NCBI GenBank assembly: GCA_023433855.1
Contig: JAEYTV010000249.1
Coordinates: forward strand, 1 to 6,277
DNA: 6,277 nucleotides
Direction of reading: 5' to 3'
Origin: Pseudomonadota bacterium
GTDB taxonomy: Bacteria; Pseudomonadota; Alphaproteobacteria; Rhizobiales; Rhizobiaceae
Shown here piece by piece: positions 1-6,074 of this stretch. The notes beneath the pieces were generated by a model. It was not told the DNA's origin and made no database searches. It worked only from the letters and a program-made list of their open reading frames with translations. Position numbers and translations under genes: made by a program. Position 1 is the stretch's first letter, and the number at the start of each line of letters is the position of its first letter.

Positions 1-473
1 GACAAGGCCATACGATGGATGCGGTTGGATAGTCGTGGCGCTGCCGACAATGCGATCAGGGCGCCGGTTGAATGCGCGACGAGGAAGAATGGCAATCTCG
101 CATCCGGAAGAACGATGTGTTCGAGGAAGATTTCGAGATCTCGTTCATAGTCGGAGAAACGGCGGACATGCCCCTTTCGCGGGTTTTGCGCCAGTCGCTC
201 CGATCCACCTTGTCCGCGAAGGTCGAAGGTTGCAACCCACAGCCCCATGGCATTCAAGTCCCGGATGGTCTCGAAATACTTCTCGATGAACTCGTTGCGG
301 CCCTGCATCAGGACAACCGTGCCAAGCGCGGGCGAGCGCTCCGACCGGAACAGCCCATAGCGCAGCTGGACGCCTCGATGGCCAGTGAAACATCCGGCCG
401 AGTAGTTGTCTGGCGGTGGATTGCCGGGGGTCAGGTGGAAAACGTTGGTCATGGGATCTGCCGCTTCGCTCAT
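1..473 (-). CDS. Alpha/beta-hydrolase, lysophospholipase/serine aminopeptidase S33 type (5' part, cut by window edge)
   Basis: Reading the minus strand gives one uninterrupted frame running off the left edge. From the ATG at 452-450 about 150 residues are visible (MTNVFHLTPGNPPPDN...). The nucleophile elbow AHSTG is clear, with Ser128 (counted from that Met) as the expected catalytic serine. The segment FDLRGQGGS near residues 76-84 matches the DxRGxGxS signature of monoglyceride lipase/PldB-like hydrolases, and the VLMQGRNEF segment near 48-55 sits where the oxyanion-hole loop is expected. The catalytic Asp and His would lie beyond the window. Known relatives hydrolyse ester bonds of lysophospholipids or monoacylglycerols; the substrate here is inferred only. 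Two in-frame starts are possible: ATG at 473-471 (adds MSEAADP) or ATG at 452-450. Neither has a good Shine-Dalgarno sequence, so the longer form is given and the start is uncertain. It is transcribed divergently from the Hsp20 gene. Confidence 0.85.
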   Translation of the reverse strand, partial: MSEAADPMTNVFHLTPGNPPPDNYSAGCFTGHRGVQLRYGLFRSERSPALGTVVLMQGRNEFIEKYFETIRDLNAMGLWVATFDLRGQGGSERLAQNPRKGHVRRFSDYERDLEIFLEHIVLPDARLPFFLVAHSTGALIALSAAPRLSNRIHRMAL

Positions 474-619
474 CCTGACAAGCGACAGCAGCCGCGCCCC
501 GGCGTCAAGAGGCAACGGGCAGGAAGTTTGCCGCCTCGAAAGTCATGCCCGATCGTCTGTATCCACGCGGGAGAAAGAACCGGAACCGCGGCTATGGTGG
601 CAGCGGCTCCGGCCAAGCC

Positions 620-651
620 GGCCGAGGCAAGGGACGAATGGTGCCTCGGCC
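620..651. repeat. Perfect 10-bp inverted repeat with 12-bp spacer
   Basis: The arms GGCCGAGGCA (620-629) and TGCCTCGGCC (642-651) are exact reverse complements separated by 12 bases. Neither side carries a run of T, so a classical intrinsic terminator is unlikely. A second small hairpin (CCGGC-CAA-GCCGG, 609-621) abuts it. It could be an operator, a structured RNA or a remnant of an intergenic palindromic repeat; the sequence alone does not decide. Confidence 0.6.
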
Positions 652-694
652 ATGGAGGCAGTCGCCTTCCGGAATATGAAGGTAGGGGGTATCG

Positions 695-735
695 CCTGAA
701 CCGGACCGAAATGCGCCGTTCATTTGCGGTTCAGG
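695..735. repeat. Nested inverted repeat (9 bp plus inner 5 bp) upstream of the heat-shock promoter
   Basis: The outer arms CCTGAACCG (695-703) and CGGTTCAGG (727-735) are exact reverse complements. Inside them AAATG (709-713) pairs with CATTT (721-725), leaving a 7-base loop. The structure ends 27 bases before the predicted -35 element of the Hsp20 promoter. No T-run follows on either strand. It could be a regulator-binding palindrome or a structured RNA; the role is unknown. Confidence 0.6.
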
Positions 736-762
736 TCGTCCGGAAGGGCTTTGCACAAGGGT

Positions 763-791
763 CTTGAAGCTGCCAAAGGCAATTCCCATCT
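763..791 (+). promoter_or_regulatory. RpoH (sigma-32) type heat-shock promoter of the Hsp20 gene
   Basis: CTTGAA at 763-768 is an exact match to the sigma-32 -35 core. After 15 bases comes TCCCATCT (784-791), one mismatch from the -10 consensus CCCCATNT. This spacing fits heat-shock promoters. Transcription would be expected to start near 797-800, giving a leader of about 95 bases before the ATG at 894, the right size for the thermosensor that follows. The match is seen directly; the start site is inferred. Confidence 0.8.
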
Positions 792-796
792 TGTTC

Positions 797-893
797 CTGC
801 GGGCGCCGCAAGGGCTCGTTTGAACGGAGTGCCATCGCCGGAAGGGATGTGTCATTCCAAGAAACCGCAACGTCGCTTCCCAAGGAGGACATC
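797..893 (+). promoter_or_regulatory. ROSE-like RNA thermometer in the Hsp20 leader
   Basis: ROSE elements are leaders of rhizobial small heat-shock genes in which a 3' hairpin hides the Shine-Dalgarno sequence at low temperature. The diagnostic motif U(U/C)GCU pairs with AGGA around a bulged G. Here TCGCT (873-877) faces AGGA (886-889): U873-A889, C874-G888, G875 unpaired, C876-G887, U877-A886, with G872-C890 below and U878-G885 and C879-G884 above a CCAA loop. A second hairpin lies just upstream: GGGATG (844-849) pairs with CATTCC (853-858) around a TGT loop. Further GC-rich stems can form at 799-839, for example GCGG/CGCC-type pairings, but their exact fold is uncertain. The length of about 97 bases and the position directly after an RpoH promoter fit the class. 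Confidence 0.82.
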
Positions 894-1376
894 ATGCGTC
901 ACGTCGATTTTTCACCTCTCTACCGTTCCACCGTCGGCTTTGACCGACTCTTCAATCTGCTCGACAACCGTAGCCCCGGCGACCAGACCCCCAGCTACCC
1001 GCCCTACAACATCGAGCGGACGGGAGAAAATGCCTATCGCATCACCATGGCCGTTGCCGGCTTCGACGAAAAGGAACTGTCGATCGAAGCGCATGCCCAT
1101 GTGCTGACCGTGAAGGGTGAAAAGAGCGAAGAAGATGCCGCGAGCCAAGGCGAGTATCTTTATCGCGGGATCGCCAAGCGCGCTTTCGAACGGCGCTTCC
1201 AACTCGCCGACCACGTCGAGGTTCAGTCCGCTTCGTTGAAGAACGGTCTGCTTCACATCGACCTTCTGCGTAACATCCCGGAAGCCATGAAGCCCCGGCG
1301 CATAGCCATTGCAGCCGAGGCAGGCGACACTGCAAAGCAGATCGAGGCTCAGGTCGGACCCCAGCAGATCAACTAA
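894..1376 (+). CDS. Small heat-shock protein, Hsp20/IbpA class A
   Basis: This 160-residue ATP-independent chaperone binds unfolding proteins in the cytoplasm and keeps them refoldable by DnaK/ClpB. The start at 894 is fixed by AAGGAGG (882-888) five bases upstream and by the typical rhizobial N-terminus MRHVDFSPLYRSTVGFDRLF. The alpha-crystallin domain runs from about residue 36 (YPPYNIERTGENAYRI) to about 127. It ends with the family signature A-x3-N-G-x-L, seen as ASLKNGLLHIDL near 113-124. The C-terminal IxI motif that docks into neighbouring subunits is IAI at 137-139, within KPRRIAI. The length is normal for class A proteins (about 150-170 residues). An RpoH promoter and a ROSE-type thermometer precede it, so it should be strongly heat-induced. 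Rhizobia often carry several ibpA/hsp paralogues, so no specific gene number is assigned. A terminator hairpin follows the stop. Confidence 0.95.
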   Translation: MRHVDFSPLYRSTVGFDRLFNLLDNRSPGDQTPSYPPYNIERTGENAYRITMAVAGFDEKELSIEAHAHVLTVKGEKSEEDAASQGEYLYRGIAKRAFERRFQLADHVEVQSASLKNGLLHIDLLRNIPEAMKPRRIAIAAEAGDTAKQIEAQVGPQQIN

Positions 1377-1377
1377 T

Positions 1378-1403
1378 CCTCGGTACTCGACCTCCAGCCG
1401 AGG
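1378..1403 (+). repeat. Small inverted repeat after the Hsp20 stop codon
   Basis: CCTCGG (1378-1383) and CCGAGG (1398-1403) are reverse complements around a 14-base loop, starting one base after the TAA stop. No T-run follows. It may protect the 3' end of the mRNA or assist the stronger terminator just downstream. Confidence 0.4.
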
Positions 1404-1413
1404 GTAGCAAGCC

Positions 1414-1446
1414 ACGCCCCTTCCTCACCAGAGGGAGGGGCGTTTG
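1414..1446 (+). terminator. Intrinsic terminator of the Hsp20 gene
   Basis: ACGCCCCTTCCTC (1414-1426) pairs with GAGGGAGGGGCGT (1431-1443) over 13 base pairs with one G-U pair, around an ACCA loop. On the plus strand it is followed by an interrupted T-rich tail (TTTGACTTT, 1443-1451). On the minus strand the sequence after the stem (GGCTTGCTA) has no T-run, so it should work mainly for Hsp20. The stop codon and last codons of the convergent threonine aldolase gene lie inside this hairpin. Confidence 0.75.
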
Positions 1447-2522
1447 ACTTTGTCCTCACCTGCGATTCGTGCTGATCCGCGGCATATGGCAAGGAACTGA
1501 TCGACGTCCTCCTCGGTGGTGGCAAAACTGGTGACCATCCGGATCAGGATCTCGTGCTGGCCAACCGCTTCGGGCATGTCGCGCGGCACAAGCCAGTCGT
1601 AGAACCGCGCTCCCTTCGCTTCCGCAGCCTTGGCGGAGGCCTTCGGCAGGATTGCAAATACCTCGTTGGATGACGTGGGCCAGGCAAGGCGGGCGCTGTC
1701 AAGCGAGGCAAAGCCCTCCCGCAAGCGGTCAGCCATCGCGTTGGCGTGGCGGGCAAGATCGAGCCACAGATTATCCTGCAGATAGGCCTCGAACTGTGCG
1801 GCGATGAAGCGTGATTTGGAAAACAGTTGCGCCGTCCGTTTGCGCAGGAAGGGGAAGTCCTTCGCAAGTTCCGGGTTGAAGAACACGATCGCCTCGGCGC
1901 ACCAGCAGCCGTTCTTCGTGCCGCCGAAGGAGAGCACGTCCACCCCACGCTTCCAGGTCATCTCCGCAGGGGTCGCATCCAGCGCCACCAACGCATTGGC
2001 AAAACGGGCGCCATCCATGTGAAGCGGCAGGTTGTTTGCCTGAGCTATCCGGGCGATCTCTTCGATTTCGTTCAGGTCGTAGATCGTGCCGGTCTCGGTT
2101 GCCTGGGTCATCGTCACAGCGGCACCACGCCCATGGTGGACCGCGTCCTGCGGATAGCGACCGATCCTCTCGATGAGGTTCTCGGGGACGATCTTCCCTC
2201 CGGGACCTTCAACCGGCACCATCCGCATGCCGCTGAAGAAATCGGGAGCTCCGCATTCATCCTCTATGACATGTGCTTCGGAATGGCAGAATACCACGCC
2301 ACCAGCCTTTGCCAGGCTGGCAAGGGACAGGGAGTTGGCGGCCGTCCCCGTCGCCACGAAGTAGACCGCCACCTCACGCTCGAAGATTTCGTTGAAGCGC
2401 TGCTCTACGGCGGTGTCCAGGGCGCTTGTACCGTAGGCTGCGGCAAATCGGGTTGATTCCCTCGAAAGCCGCTCATTGATGGCAGGATGGGCCCCGGCCC
2501 AGTTGTCGGATGCGAAAAACAT
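1425..2522 (-). CDS. ltaE: Low-specificity L-threonine aldolase
   Basis: This cytoplasmic PLP enzyme of the beta-eliminating lyase family (aspartate aminotransferase fold type I) cleaves L-threonine or L-allo-threonine to glycine and acetaldehyde. The protein has 365 residues, slightly longer than the usual 340-350. The PLP-binding lysine is K203 in LSFGGTKNG. HMDGAR near 168-173 supplies the Asp that contacts the pyridine nitrogen, with Arg173 nearby. The AHVIEDECGAP segment (His84 onward) carries the active-site His expected to stack on the cofactor. The start is ATG at 2522-2520, giving MFFASDNWAGAHP as in rhizobial homologues; AAGG (2534-2531) lies 8 bases upstream. A TTG one codon earlier is possible but less likely. 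The last residues (KRPSLW) are encoded within the terminator hairpin of the convergent Hsp20 gene and are probably a non-conserved tail. It is transcribed divergently from gltB. Confidence 0.94.
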   Translation of the reverse strand: MFFASDNWAGAHPAINERLSRESTRFAAAYGTSALDTAVEQRFNEIFEREVAVYFVATGTAANSLSLASLAKAGGVVFCHSEAHVIEDECGAPDFFSGMRMVPVEGPGGKIVPENLIERIGRYPQDAVHHGRGAAVTMTQATETGTIYDLNEIEEIARIAQANNLPLHMDGARFANALVALDATPAEMTWKRGVDVLSFGGTKNGCWCAEAIVFFNPELAKDFPFLRKRTAQLFSKSRFIAAQFEAYLQDNLWLDLARHANAMADRLREGFASLDSARLAWPTSSNEVFAILPKASAKAAEAKGARFYDWLVPRDMPEAVGQHEILIRMVTSFATTEEDVDQFLAICRGSARIAGEDKVKRPSLW

Positions 2523-2702
2523 CAAGGTTACCTTATTGGGATTTTCGATGCGGTGAGATTAAGCGATCTTCGCGGTGAAGCAAACGCAGGATCAAGGCGG
2601 AGGCGCACGGACCTATCCTGCAGAGCAACGATGCATCGGGCGAGCGGCCGCGGGCGAAATTTAATTACATGCGAAACGTGGAGGTCGTAATTTTGCGTCG
2701 CT

Positions 2703-2722
2703 CTCGACATATAATTGTCGAG
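2703..2722. promoter_or_regulatory. Palindrome with TATAAT spacer, possible operator
   Basis: CTCGACA (2703-2709) and TGTCGAG (2716-2722) are perfect 7-bp inverted arms separated by TATAAT. Such a 20-bp interrupted palindrome is the usual form of a dimeric repressor site, and the TATAAT in its centre could be a -10 element. No good -35 lies at the right distance on the plus strand. The binding protein is unknown. Confidence 0.45.
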
Positions 2723-2783
2723 CAGCGATCTTGCGGACCGCCAGCAGCTGTGGCATAGAACGCCAAGAAATAGGACAGACTTA

Positions 2784-2812
2784 TTGACCTAATTTTGCTC
2801 TCGGTCATTCTT
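2784..2812 (+). promoter_or_regulatory. Candidate sigma-70 type promoter of gltB
   Basis: TTGACC (2784-2789) is a 5 of 6 match to the housekeeping -35. The -10 candidate CATTCT (2806-2811), 16 bases downstream, is weak. Transcription would begin near 2818-2820 and give a structured leader of about 135 bases. TGACC (2785-2789) and GGTCA (2803-2807) form an inverted repeat over the promoter, possibly a regulator site. This is inference from motif matches only. Confidence 0.35.
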
Positions 2813-2850
2813 TCCCGCCGCTGCGAAGTGTGGAGTTATGCTGGGAGCAG

Positions 2851-2890
2851 GGCCGCCGATGACGTCGGTTTGGGCCGTCTGACGGCGGCC
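2851..2890 (+). repeat. GC-rich stem-loop in the gltB leader
   Basis: GGCCGCCG (2851-2858) pairs perfectly with CGGCGGCC (2883-2890). Inside, GACG (2861-2864) can pair with CGTC (2876-2879). An alternative small hairpin GCCGT-CTG-ACGGC overlaps the 3' arm, so two mutually exclusive folds are possible. No T-run follows. It would lie in the 5' untranslated part of gltB mRNA if the candidate promoter is right. Confidence 0.5.
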
Positions 2891-2920
2891 GCTCGCCCCA
2901 AGTTCTGAAAGCCACTTTGC

Positions 2921-2936
2921 CCGTTCTGCGGGACGG
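2921..2936 (+). repeat. Small hairpin just upstream of the gltB ribosome-binding site
   Basis: CCGTTC (2921-2926) pairs with GGACGG (2931-2936) over six base pairs with one G-U, around a TGCG loop. It ends five bases before AGGAGG and leaves the site itself free, so it is more likely to keep the ribosome-binding site open or protect the mRNA than to block it. Confidence 0.4.
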
Positions 2937-2941
2937 TCAAC

Positions 2942-2947
2942 AGGAGG
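2942..2947 (+). promoter_or_regulatory. Ribosome-binding site that decides the gltB start
   Basis: AGGAGG is a perfect Shine-Dalgarno sequence. It is only one base from the ATG at 2949, too close to work, but seven bases from the in-frame ATG at 2955. The second ATG is therefore taken as the true start. Confidence 0.8.
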
Positions 2948-2954
2948 AATGCCG

Positions 2955-5900
2955 ATGACGACGAAGCTGACGATGTCGGACCTGCACGAGATGTCCGTAA
3001 CTGAAAATCAGGCGGGTGTTCCCTTCCGGGCGTCCGGCACCCCGGATGCGCAGGGGCTCTACGATCCCCGCAATGAACATGACGCCTGCGGGGTCGGCTT
3101 CATTGCGCATATGAAGGGCAAGAAGTCGCACCAGATCGTCAAGGATGGTCTGTTCATCCTCGAGAACCTGACGCATCGCGGTGCCGTCGGTGCCGATCCC
3201 CTGATGGGTGACGGTGCGGGTCTTCTAGTGCAGATCCCCGATCGCTTCTTCCGCGAGGAAATGGCGCGCCAGGGTGTAACCCTCCCGAAGGCAGGCGAAT
3301 ATGCTGTAGGTCACTTCTTCCTGCCGCGCGACGCCGAGCAGATCGAGCACTTCCGGCAGGTCATCATCGATGTGATCGCCGAAGAGGGGCAGCAGTTTCT
3401 AGGCTTTCGCGAAGTGCCGGTGGACAATAGCTCGCTGTCCAAGGCGCCCGACATTGCAGCAACCGAGCCTTATCACCTGCAGGTGTTCATCGGAGCGGGC
3501 CGGGATGCTGCGACCAACGCCGAGTTCGAGCGGCAGCTCTTTCTCATCCGCAAGGTCATCTCCAATCGGATCTACGACCAGTTCGGCGGCGAGGAAACCG
3601 GATTCTACCCTGTCTCCCTGTCGTCATCGACGATCGTCTACAAGGGAATGTTCCTGGCCTACCAGGTGGGCGCCTATTACAAGGATCTGTCCGATCCCCG
3701 GTTCGAAACGGCTGTGGCACTCGTTCACCAGCGGTTCTCGACCAATACCTTTCCCTCATGGAAGCTCGCGCATCCCTACCGCATGGTCGCGCATAACGGG
3801 GAAATCAACACCCTGCGGGGCAACGTCAACTGGATGGCGGCCCGCCAGGCGTCCGTGTCTTCACCGCTTTTCGGCGACGACATCTCCAAGCTATGGCCTA
3901 TTTCCTACGAGGGCCAGTCGGATACCGCCTGCTTCGACAACGCGCTCGAGTTTCTCGTGCGGGGCGGCTACTCGCTGGCCCATGCCATGATGATGCTGAT
4001 CCCCGAGGCCTGGGCTGGCAACCAGTCCATGTCGAAGGAGCGGAAGGCGTTCTACGAATATCATGCTGCGCTGATGGAGCCGTGGGATGGGCCGGCTGCC
4101 GTGTGCTTCACGGACGGGAAGCAGATCGGCGCGACGCTCGACCGTAACGGTCTTCGCCCTGCGCGTTACGTGGTGACAGACGACGATCGCGTGATCATGG
4201 CGTCCGAAGCAGGCGTTCTGCCGGTGGCGGAGGAAACGATCATCAAGAAGTGGCGATTGCAGCCAGGCAAGATGCTGCTGATCGACATGGAAAAGGGCCG
4301 TATCATCTCCGACGACGAGGTGAAGAGCGAGCTTGCGACGAAGCACCCCTATCGCAACTGGCTGGACCGCACCCAGCTCATTCTGGAAGAGCTGAAGCCG
4401 GTGGAGCCGCGCGCACTGCGTCGTGACGTATCCCTGCTCGATCGCCAGCAAGCCTTCGGTTATACCTCGGAAGACACCAAGATCCTGATGTCGCCGATGG
4501 CGACCACCGGTCAGGAGGCGATCGGCTCCATGGGAACCGATACGCCCATTTCGGCGATGTCGGCGAAGTCAAAGCTGCTCTATACCTATTTCAAGCAGAA
4601 CTTCGCGCAGGTGACCAATCCGCCGATCGACCCGATCCGCGAAGAGCTGGTCATGAGCCTCGTCTCGTTCATCGGTCCGCGTCCGAACATCCTCGACCAT
4701 GAAGGCATGGCAAATGCCAAGCGCCTCGAGGTAAGGCAGCCCATCCTCACCAACGGCGATCTGGAAAAGATCCGATCGATCGGCCACACCGAGGACCGCT
4801 TCGATACCAAGACGCTCGACTTCACCTACGACATCGAGCGGGGCGCCGAAGGCATGCCCGAAATGCTCGATCGCCTTTGCGAACGCGCCGAAGCGGCGGT
4901 CAAGGGCGGCTATAACATCATCGTGCTCTCCGATCGCCAGCTCGGGCCGGACCGCATCGCCATTCCGGCGCTGCTGGCGACTGCCGCCGTACACCATCAC
5001 CTGATCCGCAAGGGGCTGCGTACTTCGGTCGGTCTTGTGGTCGAATCGGGCGAGCCGCGCGAGATCCACCACTTCTGCTGTCTTGCCGGCTTCGGCGCCG
5101 AGGCGATCAACCCCTATCTCGCGTTCGATACGCTGACCGACATGCACATGCGCGGCGAATTCCCGAAGGAAGTCGACGCCCAGGAAATCGTCAGCCGCTA
5201 CATCAAGGCGGTAGGCAAGGGCATCCTCAAGGTCATGTCCAAGATGGGGATCTCCACCTACCAGTCCTATTGCGGTGCCCAGATCTTCGATGCCATCGGC
5301 ATGTCGTCGGAACTCGTCAACAAGTATTTCTTCGGCACGGCCACCACGATCGAAGGCGTCGGCCTGAAGGAAATCGCGGAGGAGACGGTGGCACGCCACC
5401 AGGCAGCCTTCGGCAAGGATCCCGTGCTGGCTCGCACGCTCGATATCGGGGGCGAATACGCCTATCGGATGCGCGGCGAGGCACATGCTTGGACGCCCGA
5501 CGCCGTGGCTTCGCTGCAGCATGCGGTGCGCGGCAACAGCCAGGAGCGTTACCGCGAGTTCTCACAGATGGTGAACGAGACCTCGCTTCGGATGAACACC
5601 ATCCGCGGTCTGTTCAAGATCAAGAGCGCCGAACAGATCGGCCGCCAACCGGTTTCGATCGACCAAGTCGAGCCCGCCGTCGACATCGTCAAGCGTTTCT
5701 CGACGGGAGCCATGTCTTTCGGCTCGATCAGCCGCGAGGCACATACGACGCTTGCGATCGCCATGAACCGCATCGGCGGCAAGTCTAACACCGGCGAGGG
5801 CGGCGAGGAGAGCGATCGTTATCTGCCTCTGCCCGACGGTTCGTCCAACCCGGAGCGGTCGGCGATCAAGCAGATCGCCTCGGGGCGCTTCGGTGTGACG

Positions 5901-6074
5901 ACCGAATACCTTGTCAATGCCGACATGCTGCAGATCAAGGTGGCGCAGGGTGCCAAGCCCGGCGAAGGCGGTCAGCTGCCCGGCCACAAAGTCGATGCGA
6001 CCGTCGCCAAGACCCGTCACTCGACCCCGGGCGTGGGTATCATCTCGCCACCGCCGCACCATGACATCTATTAG
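2955..6074 (+). CDS. gltB: Glutamate synthase (NADPH) large subunit, read up to an in-frame TAG
   Basis: GltB makes two glutamates from glutamine and 2-oxoglutarate, with electrons from the GltD subunit, and completes the GS/GOGAT ammonia-assimilation cycle. The readable part has 1039 residues from the ATG at 2955; full-length rhizobial proteins have about 1550-1575. Residues 1-44 are a propeptide removed to expose Cys45 (in NEHDACGVGF), the catalytic nucleophile of the class II glutamine amidotransferase domain. That domain (about 45-465) also shows HQRFSTNTFPSWKLAHPYR, AHNGEINTLRGN and DRNGLRPARY. The central domain follows to about 825 and includes FKQNFAQVTNPPIDPIREE. The FMN-binding synthase domain starts about 830 and includes STGAMSFGSISREAH and KSNTGEGGE. 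The frame stops at TAG (6072-6074) inside HHDIY(S)IEDLAQLI, where homologues have Ser. A protein ending there would lack half of the synthase domain, the [3Fe-4S] cysteines and the C-terminal beta-helix, and should have no synthase activity. No frameshift was seen before the stop. The same gene continues after it. Confidence 0.95.
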   Translation: MTTKLTMSDLHEMSVTENQAGVPFRASGTPDAQGLYDPRNEHDACGVGFIAHMKGKKSHQIVKDGLFILENLTHRGAVGADPLMGDGAGLLVQIPDRFFREEMARQGVTLPKAGEYAVGHFFLPRDAEQIEHFRQVIIDVIAEEGQQFLGFREVPVDNSSLSKAPDIAATEPYHLQVFIGAGRDAATNAEFERQLFLIRKVISNRIYDQFGGEETGFYPVSLSSSTIVYKGMFLAYQVGAYYKDLSDPRFETAVALVHQRFSTNTFPSWKLAHPYRMVAHNGEINTLRGNVNWMAARQASVSSPLFGDDISKLWPISYEGQSDTACFDNALEFLVRGGYSLAHAMMMLIPEAWAGNQSMSKERKAFYEYHAALMEPWDGPAAVCFTDGKQIGATLDRNGLRPARYVVTDDDRVIMASEAGVLPVAEETIIKKWRLQPGKMLLIDMEKGRIISDDEVKSELATKHPYRNWLDRTQLILEELKPVEPRALRRDVSLLDRQQAFGYTSEDTKILMSPMATTGQEAIGSMGTDTPISAMSAKSKLLYTYFKQNFAQVTNPPIDPIREELVMSLVSFIGPRPNILDHEGMANAKRLEVRQPILTNGDLEKIRSIGHTEDRFDTKTLDFTYDIERGAEGMPEMLDRLCERAEAAVKGGYNIIVLSDRQLGPDRIAIPALLATAAVHHHLIRKGLRTSVGLVVESGEPREIHHFCCLAGFGAEAINPYLAFDTLTDMHMRGEFPKEVDAQEIVSRYIKAVGKGILKVMSKMGISTYQSYCGAQIFDAIGMSSELVNKYFFGTATTIEGVGLKEIAEETVARHQAAFGKDPVLARTLDIGGEYAYRMRGEAHAWTPDAVASLQHAVRGNSQERYREFSQMVNETSLRMNTIRGLFKIKSAEQIGRQPVSIDQVEPAVDIVKRFSTGAMSFGSISREAHTTLAIAMNRIGGKSNTGEGGEESDRYLPLPDGSSNPERSAIKQIASGRFGVTTEYLVNADMLQIKVAQGAKPGEGGQLPGHKVDATVAKTRHSTPGVGIISPPPHHDIY

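Larger units (their letters stand above)
474..762. other. Non-coding stretch between the hydrolase and the Hsp20 promoter
   Basis: I see no credible gene in these roughly 290 bases on either strand. Open frames that cross it have no recognisable family sequence, no ribosome-binding site and atypical composition. It holds two strong inverted repeats (620-651 and 695-735, listed separately). It should also hold the promoter of the minus-strand hydrolase, but I could not identify a convincing -35/-10 pair for it. Confidence 0.6.
2523..2954. other. Divergent regulatory region between ltaE and gltB
   Basis: These 432 bases hold no convincing gene. They must carry the promoters of both divergent genes. 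A GC-rich half next to gltB contains strong stem-loops, and an AT-rich core around 2655-2720 contains TATAAT flanked by palindrome arms. A possible weak ltaE promoter on the minus strand is TTGCTT, 16 bases, then TAATCT, reading leftwards from about 2583 to 2556. A 7-bp inverted repeat GCAGGAT (2586-2592)/ATCCTGC (2615-2621) lies in or just upstream of the ltaE leader. I saw no known riboswitch consensus, including glycine. Confidence 0.55.

Noticed and set aside
72..767. Plus-strand open frame of 231 codons across the left part of the window
   Set aside because: It is antisense to the alpha/beta-hydrolase, which has clear family motifs, then runs through the inverted repeats. It has no family sequence and no ribosome-binding site.
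849..893. Upstream in-frame GTG start for Hsp20 (position 849)
   Set aside because: The AAGGAGG at 882-888 and the conserved MRHVDFSPLYRS N-terminus fix the start at 894. The extra 15 codons coincide with the thermometer hairpins.
2528..2710. Minus-strand 60-codon open frame upstream of ltaE
   Set aside because: No ribosome-binding site, no family resemblance, and it covers the expected ltaE promoter and leader and the AT-rich core.
4569..5522. Minus-strand open frame of 317 codons inside gltB
   Set aside because: It is the complement of strongly conserved GltB sequence and arises from GC-rich codon bias. No recognisable domain is seen.
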